From Scilla litardierei (taxonomy: Eukaryota; Streptophyta; Magnoliopsida; Asparagales; Asparagaceae), in the NCBI GenBank assembly GCA_030789695.1, contig CM061142.1:155158714-155222713 (forward strand): DNA of 64,000 bases, in the 5' to 3' direction. Of the stretch, positions 56,992 to 64,000 are shown piece by piece. The position numbers and the translations under genes were made by a program. The notes beneath the pieces are model-generated. The model searched no databases. It saw only the letters and a list, made by a program, of their open reading frames with translations, and had not been told where the DNA came from. Each line of letters begins with the position of its first letter. Positions within the stretch are counted from its first letter, which is position 1.

Positions 56992-59270
56992 TGTTGAGAG
57001 ATTTGTATGCCCTCAAGGCAATTTATTTCTGTGTGTGTGTGTACAAACATCTTGTTCAAAATAACAGTAAGATGTTTGGTAAGTATTTACCTAAGTTAAT
57101 AATAATGTAGTCTACATTAGAACTTAGGTAAAGTCCTGAGACTTAATGCGAGGTCAAACAAGTATCGAGATGAGGGTTCAATCATATAGAATTGTTTGAC
57201 CGTTTGTAGCATAGGTCTAAAATCGTTTATGGTCATAGATGTTTCGAGAAAAGGATATCGAAATATCATATAGACCATTGTGTCTTTGTCTTCACCATGG
57301 AGTGATGACGATGAGCTCATGATCGTTCGACTTACGAAGTCAGAGACGAGACACATGTGCTCATTGGAGAAGGAGTTCACTGAATGACCCAACGAGAGTT
57401 ATCGCATGGTTACCATAACTAATCTGTTAATGATAACTCTCAGTGATGATTGGCAATTTGGTCCTTAGACTTGAGGTCATTGTACGAACCTGTACGTGAA
57501 CAGTGTCACTTAGATCTCTGACCTAGCTTCGAGGCAAGGCCAGTCGAAAGGTCTTTGGTTGGGTGACACTTGAAGTGTGCAAGGAGAGTAATGACCAAGA
57601 GAGGATTCGTCTCTTCCATTTATGGAAAGTTAGTGTTGCACGTGTTGGTTTGGTCTTTAGTGAAAACTTTGGCCAAAGTATGTTGGAAGAAGTCCATCAT
57701 TGATAGATCAAAGAGCGATGGAGACTAACCAAGTTCAAGCTATTGGGGTTGACAATAGACCATACCCTTGGCTTGACTAGGCGACATAGTTTTGACGAAG
57801 GGACTAAATCTATGGCATTCATTACGGACACCGTCAGGGTGGTCCTGACAATACTCATGTCTATGAGTTAACCACATAATGATGATACCAAAACAGGGAT
57901 GGCACCTGCTGTTCGTGGTCATTGCCATCTAGGGTTTCGATCCCACCTGTAGTAGGGACATGCTGTAGTGTCTCACACAGAGTGAAACCTTCATCAAGTA
58001 GTAGGAAGTCTTTAGGGAGATTATACATCGGATGTATGGAAATTAATTGTGTCGCAAAAGGTTTGCGATGTATACTAAAGATGTGGGTTTAATTGCATTT
58101 GATGCAAAGGGTTTTAAATACGTCATGAAATATTTGCGAGCCTATTTATAAACATAAAGGCATAGAAAATGATTATAAGGAAGTCGGGAACGTCCCGGTG
58201 AAAATCTAGGCTCAAACGGCTTCAAAACCCGACTTAAATGGCCCCGGAAACAAGAATTAAGCCCAAAAGGAATAATGCGGGTCGAGCGTGCACCTTTTGG
58301 GTCGAGCACAGTCGACCCGCTAACTGGACCCATGCCCGCTAGGCATGCACGAGTGCAGCATGTGCCCACGACAGGCGGGCGCTGTACGGGCCCCCCCAGC
58401 AGGCACGTGCTCAGAAAAACAGCAGCCGACGTACATGAGAGCATGAAACCCTAGGCGTAGGCCCCACCTCGCTGGGAGCGTGCAGCGTTTGAGTCATCGT
58501 TTGAGGGGTCAAATGGTGTCGGTATTAAGCCTTGTTTGTTTCTATGTGTTCACTGTTCAATGCTCTTCAATTTGATATATGATATCGCTTTCGAAGCTCA
58601 ATGGTGTGGGAGGAAAAATTCGCGAAAAATTGGCCTTCGTGGAAGGAAAAATTTAGGTAATTTTTTGCCTCCAACCTTTAGTCCCACTTCGGATATAGAG
58701 AAAAGGGGAAGGTCAGTCGCCTATATAAATAGGAGCCAATCCCCCTCCTTGAAACCTGCACCAAGCTCCAGATCAAAGTAGCTTGATTAAACGTGAGCAA
58801 GCTCGGATATAAGCTTAATTAATATTCCAACTTTCTCCCTTATTCTACCTTGCTCCTGATCGGGCTCTAGCAAAGTTACGAAGGAGTTCGGATCAGATCT
58901 GAGGTCTTGACAGAGGATCCACGCAATGTGAAACTTTTTGGAGCGTGTGGTTGGCTCGGTGACAAGGGTGTTACTCGCCTTGGGACGCGGTTCGGCTCGG
59001 GATGCGATTTGACTCGGGTGAAGCAGCTTATCCCCAACATGGGGCATCGCTTCGGGGATAAAGACAGGTTGCTGAAAACGACGCTTCGCACGGTAGCGAA
59101 GTGACATGTATGTAGTTTAATATACATGCGTTTATAATTGCAATAGGTCGATAGATCTATCTTTAAGGGTTGGTCGGTCCCAACCCCGGGATAGTAGAGA
59201 TTCTGGCTAGGGTTAATTCTTTAGGACTGTTCTTAAAATTGTTTTAAGATGTTTTCCGTTGCTTTATTTG
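56992..59270 (+). repeat. 3' LTR of element 8
   Basis: Start fixed by the polypurine tract. TATA box CTATATAAATAGG at 58,721-58,733. The end is near 59,270 but not fixed, as no second copy is in the window. A G+C-rich segment (58,190-58,480) stands out. The chance frames inside it are not genes. Confidence 0.55.
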
Positions 59271-60334
59271 ATTTCTTCGTCCGTCCGACTTAGGCCAGAC
59301 GTCGATTTTATTGCCATAAAGACCTAGAAACCGCTTCACCAATGACGTAAAGAATATGGAAAATGTTGAAAGAGAGGAGATCGGAATAATCGATAAAGCA
59401 TTCGGGATAACATTGAGTGTGTTCAAAAAAGCAAACTTGGATTTGGCTTTGGAAGTGATGAAGCAATCGGAGAAACGAGGGGGACGAGCGACGTGAGAAG
59501 TGGATGACATGGTCGAGAGCTCTGGGTTGAGGAAGAAAGAGATGTGGAAACTAAAAATAAGGTTGAATGAAAAATGAAAGAGAGCTTATCCCTTTAAATA
59601 AAGAAGGAACGGTTGGAAAAACCGAAGTAGCAAAAACCGAATGGGTGCCATGATAGAAGTAGTTGGAGAAACTAAAGAGGTTGAAGAAACTGCTAAGTTT
59701 GAAACGTGAAGAAAGAAGATACAAAAGATACAAGGTTGTAAAAAATCTATAACGATATAAGATGAGGTGACTAATACAGAATAAAGAATAGATATAACCA
59801 ACATAACCCCGTTTTAAATAAATAGAAGTAATAAACAAAATTATAGATATGAACTGGAATGGTCAAAAAAATAATGATGAAAAGAATTTGAAATGACAAG
59901 TCATGGAAGAGAATTAAGTGGTTATGACTGTGGTCGTGAGTGGGTGGAAAGCTATCCTCTAGAGAAAAAGAAATGGACATGTGGCAAGAAATGACAAAAC
60001 CAAGGGGGAAATGAGAAGACAATCACCAACTCCCCCAAAAAAATATCCATCAGAACTAAAAACAAAAACGAAAAATAAGAAATGAACAAATAAATTTAAT
60101 TAAAGAATAAATAATTTGAAAAAGAAGCAAATCATTTATCAAGACAAGAAAAGACTATTTGAGTAATAAAAGAAAAGATTTTAATAAAGCCGAAGAAAAC
60201 ATAAAAAGAAGTGGCAAAGATGATGTTTTAACAATTAGTCGACTAACCAATTTTGATAATCGGCTAATTGTATATAATTGTTGAAAAAATAATTAAAAAT
60301 CTTATTAAAACCAAAACAAATTAACATTATATAT
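59271..60334 (-). other. Post-pol region of element 7
   Basis: AT-rich without a convincing gene; the 59,244-59,510 and 59,551-59,838 frames are Ser/Phe-rich and may be env-like remnants or chance. About 60 bp after pol lies an imperfect palindrome, ATTAGTCGACTAA...ATCGGCTAAT (60,231-60,280), in the same place as the 28-bp palindrome of copies 1 and 2. Confidence 0.5.
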
Positions 60335-63320
60335 TTAAAATTCTGATTCACTGACTATGCCTAAATCTCGTCTAAGTTTAATCAAAGAATCTTCTTTCAA
60401 AGGTTTAGTTAAGATATCAGCAATCTGATATTTAGTAAAAATGAATTTTAATACAATATCACCTTTTTGAACATGAGCATCCAAAACATGGTGACGACTG
60501 TCAACATATTTGGTGCGAGAATGATGAACATGATTTTTAGAAAGGCTAATTGCACTAGTGTTATCATACATAATGGGACATGTGGAACACTAAATGTCAT
60601 AATCTGAGATAGTTTGTTTCATCCATAAAATCTGAGAACATGCTAAACCAGTGGCAATATATTCTGCCTCCGTGGTTAATAATGAAACAGAATTTTGCTT
60701 TTTACTGAACCATAAGACCAAAGCATGCCCAAGAAAATGACATGTGCCACTAATGCTTTTGCAATTTGATTTGCAACCAGCAAAATTTGCATTGCTATAT
60801 GATAATAAATCATATGTGCTAGTTTTAGGGTAGAATAAACCAAAATCAGAAGTACATTTTACATATCTAATTATCCTTTTCACGGCAGTGAGATGTGATA
60901 ATTTAGGATTAGCCTGAAAACGTGCACCTAAACATACGAAAAATATAATATCTGGTCTACTAGCAGCAAGATATAGTAGAGAACCAATCATACCTCTAGA
61001 AAGATGTTGATCGACACTCTTACCATTTATATCCTTGTCAAGAGATGTAGACGTACTTATGGGAGTGCGCTTTTCTGCAGAATTTTCTAGTCCAATGACT
61101 TGATAATTTCTTTTGAATATTTGCTTTGGTGGATGAAAATACCTTCTCTCATTTGTTTGATTTGAATACCAAGGAAGTAGTTAAGTTCACACATGTGACT
61201 CATTTCGAATTCCTTCTGCATAAGTTTAGAGAAATATTGACAAAGAGAATCGTTAGTAGAACCAAATATAATATCATCAAAATATATTTGAATAATAATA
61301 ATGTCAGAATCTATATGTTTAACAAAAAGTGTAGAATCAATATTACCAATTGAATAACATGAATTCAATAGAAAACTTCTAAGTCTTTCATACCAAGCAT
61401 GAGGTTCTAACTTAAACCATATAAAGCCTTTTTTAATTTGAAAACATGGTTTTCCACTGTTTCATGATGGAATCCTAGTGGTTGTTCAACATAGACTTCT
61501 TCTTTAAGAAATCCATTGAGAAAAGCACTTTTGACATCCATCTGAAACAACTTAAAATCTCTATAATATGCAAAGATAATAACATCCTAATAGATTCAAG
61601 ACGAGCAACTGGTGCATAGGTTTCATCATAATCAATACCTTTTTCTTGATTATAACCTTGTGCGACCAATCGTGCATTGTTTCTAAATTCCTGTCCAGAT
61701 TCATCCAACTTATTTTTGAATACCCATTTGTTACCAATAACTGGATGATCTAATGGTCTGGGTACTAATTCCCAAACATTGTTCCTCTAAAATTGATTGA
61801 GTTCTTCCTGCATAGCAATAATCCATGAACTATCTTCACATGCTTCGTTGATGTTCTATGGTTCAATGGTAACCACGAGTTCTCATACCATCTGAAATAT
61901 CTCCAATTATCAAGTCTGGTGTATGCTTGTGAACTTGTGTATATGCCTTAGAAAGATCTGCATTATCTGAAATAGACTTAACAGAGGGTTTAGTAGCATC
62001 ATCATCATCAAGTTTAATATTATTAAATGAATCAGATAAAGGTAATAATTTCTCATTAACATCATTAATAGAAGAAATAGAAGAGGGGGTCTCATCAAAA
62101 TTGATATGTAATGATTCTTCAATTGATGAAGTTCTTTTGTTGTAACCCTATAGGCTTACTACATGTTGAGTAACCAACAAAATCCCCGTCATCAGATTTT
62201 GAATCAAACTTGTCAAGTGCATCTCTAGTGTTAAGAATAAAACATTTACATCCAAGCACACAAAAATATGATACACGAGGAATGTGATCAAAGAGTAATT
62301 CAAAACAAGTTTTGTTAAACAATGGTCTTATGAGAACTCTATTCAAGATATAACATGCAATTGCAACAGCTTCTGCCCAAAAATATTTTGGTAAGTTATT
62401 ATCACAAAGCATTGTTTTAGCACATTACTGAAGAGTTCTATTTTTCCTTTCTACTACTCCATTTTGTAGTGCGGCTCTAGGAAAGAAGAAATTATGCGTT
62501 ATACCATTATTATCACAAAACTTGGAAAAAGATTCATTTCCAAATTCTTCCGCATGATCACTGCGAATAGTAATAATGGCTAAAGATTTGATCTTTTGAA
62601 TCTTTCTACAAAATATAGAAATTTCTTCAAAAGCATCATTATTATGTTGTAAGAATATAACCCATGTGTATTGCAAATAATCATCAACAATGACAAATGC
62701 ATATCTACTTTTATTCAAAGAAGTTACTCTTAAAGGACCAAATAAATCCAAGTGAAAAGTTCTAATGGTCTCTTTGTTGAGATAATGTCCTTTGATTTAA
62801 TAGAAGATTTATGCATTTTTCCTTGTTAACAAGCATCACAGAAGTGTTTGTGTGTGAATGAAATGTTTGGCATTCCATTAACTAATTTGTGTTTTGAAAT
62901 ACGTACAAAGTTTTTGAAATTAGTGTGTCTAAAATGTTTGTGCCATAAGAGTGTGTTGTCTGATGAAGCCATCAAACAGTGATTGCGAGTGGCAATCGAC
63001 ATGCATAGGATATAAATATTATTCCTATGCTTGCCACGAAATAAAATAAACGACATATCAGAATTATAAACAATATGATCATGTTGTTCAAACATAATTT
63101 TAAAATTCTTATCACACAACTGATTGATAGATAGTAAATTGTGATTTAAACCATCAACCAAGAGTATGTTCTCAATGTTAGGCTGATCCAGATTTTCAAC
63201 TGTTCCAATACCAATAATATTTCCTTTATTGTTGTCTCCTAAGGTTACTGTGCCCCCATCTTTGAATTGAACGGTTGAAAGCAAGTTGATATTACCAGTC
63301 ATATGTTTAGAACATCAGCT
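60335..63320 (-). pseudogene. Pol of element 7, multiply frameshifted
   Basis: Pieces in order: protease, with LDS then TGA in place of the active-site Gly codon (near 63,315), and pre-integrase (63,302-62,826); integrase (62,751-62,425 with [24 protein letters not shown]; 62,412-62,119); linker; RT (61,708-61,475 with [20 protein letters not shown]; 61,368-61,087 with QIYFDDIIFGS, Phe for the usual Val of YVDD); RNase H (60,991-60,335), ending VSESEF. Frames change at least four times. Clearly the same lineage as the SIRE tandem, but older. Confidence 0.9.
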
Positions 63321-63401
63321 ATCTAAGATCCATTTTTCTTTTTCGGATACTTGAAAGATAACCAATAAACCTCGGTACCCTTTGTTTTTGGGTCCTTGGG
63401 A

Positions 63402-64000
63402 TTAGATCTTAGGAAGCCAAACCCAAGTATAATTTGGCTTTCTTATGTAGTTACTAGAAAGAACAATAGATTGCATATAGACAGAAATATATAAGTTTCT
63501 ATCATATGAACAAGAATTCTTAGGAACCCATATACAAAGTGCATTAGGTTTCCTATGATATGTATTCGAAACATTTCTAATGTTTGAAATGTTTCTTTGT
63601 GGAGAAGAAGCAATATTATTTTCTTTCTTCGTGTAGATGAATGCATGATTTTTCTTATGTGGCCTAACAAATATTGTTTTCCCACTAGATGAAGATGTGT
63701 TATAAGCTTTGGATATATTCTTATGAGAATTGCCCAATCCTTGTCTATGAGTTGCTGGATACTGAAATTGAAGCAAATCATTGAGATTATTCTTACCTTT
63801 GTTAAATTTATTAACATTAGCAGACATCTCATCATATTTCATCTTAAGTGATGAAACACTATTATCCATTTCAGATAGATGTGCATGCAATCATTGATTC
63901 TTAATTTTGAGAATTTCATTCTCTTTATTCAGATTCAAAATTTGAGAAGACATGGATTCTTTTTCAGTGTTGATTGCATCAAATGAAGTGCATTTAGATG
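63402..64000 (-). pseudogene. Gag carboxyl part of element 7, cut by the window edge
   Basis: A frame from 63,890 to 63,402 reads a coiled-coil segment (VSSLKMKYDEMSANVNKFNK), FQYPATHRQGLG and a basic tail ending WVWLPKI then TAA, the same ending and frame as in copies 1 and 2. pol follows in the same frame. A stop near 63,891 separates it from further gag sequence. Confidence 0.8.

Larger units (their letters stand above)
56676..59270 (+). mobile_element. Element 8: 3' end of a Ty1/copia element
   Basis: A short RNase H tail (56,676-56,985), a polypurine GTGGGAGA, then a long LTR starting TGTTGAGAGATTTGTATGCC at 56,992. The phrase ATGCCCTCAAGGCAATTTAT at the LTR start resembles Angela/Tork-type copia LTRs. 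The rest of the element would lie on the far side of element 6 and is not seen. Confidence 0.65.
59271..64000 (-). mobile_element. Element 7: older SIRE/Maximus-type element, 3' part
   Basis: Minus-strand gag (partial at the window edge), pol and post-pol region related to copies 1 and 2 but clearly diverged, with at least four frameshifts. Interrupted on the left by element 8. No LTR in the window. Confidence 0.8.

Noticed and set aside
58142..58444. 100-codon minus-strand frame
   Set aside because: Lies in the G+C-rich part of a copia LTR; no domain.

Overview
The window is a stretch of plant nuclear DNA made almost entirely of transposable elements nested inside one another. The evidence for a flowering plant is the set of lineages present: Ty1/copia elements of the SIRE/Maximus type, Athila-type Ty3/gypsy elements with an env-like gene, leader primer sites matching initiator tRNA-Met (TGGTATCAGAG) and tRNA-Asp (TGGTGCCGTTGCCGGGGA), and broken exons of plant gene families. 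The species cannot be told from the sequence. I see no intact host gene, no rRNA, no convincing tRNA and no CRISPR.

Layout. 1-10,383: AT-rich DNA with short decayed exons on the + strand (an EH-domain first exon at 1,540-1,674, two long-chain acyl-CoA synthetase exons at 7,098-7,320 and several unrecognised ones), ending in a Helitron-like 3' terminus (hairpin plus CTAG at 10,355-10,383). I read it as the 3' part of a gene-capturing Helitron. 10,384-11,249 plus 40,094-about 46,203: a minus-strand Athila-type element (element 5) that has lost pol but keeps gag and an env-like gene. It carries two arrays of palindromic CCGATCGG motifs, each just upstream of a TATA box. 11,250-40,093: a + strand copia element (element 4, 529-bp LTRs) inserted in element 5. 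13,404-36,546: a minus-strand SIRE/Maximus tandem inserted in element 4, with the structure LTR - internal 2 - shared LTR - truncated internal 1. 25,720-33,696: a young + strand copia element (element 3, 606-bp LTRs) inserted in gag of SIRE copy 2. About 46,240-56,675: a second Athila-type element (element 6, + strand). 56,676-about 59,270: the 3' end of another copia element (element 8). About 59,270-64,000: an older decayed SIRE-type element (element 7, minus strand) running off the window.

Order of events. LTR pairs compared by eye differ by about 7/606 (element 3), about 27 sites plus indels over 1.3 kb (SIRE tandem) and about 17/529 (element 4). This agrees with the nesting: element 4, then the SIRE insertion, then element 3. 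Element 5 must predate element 4. How elements 5, 6 and 8 are stacked is less certain because the boundaries near 46.2 kb are eroded.

Function. The only long undamaged reading frame is pol of SIRE copy 2 (22,336-25,374, 1012 codons), and its gag is split by element 3. Everything else carries stops, frameshifts or deletions. The parts most worth a second look are non-coding: the paired palindrome arrays of element 5, the modular ACGTGGC-containing LTR of element 6, the GGCC-rich leader islands of elements 3 and 4, the conserved gag-pol stop of the SIRE copies, and the Helitron-like terminus with captured exons.
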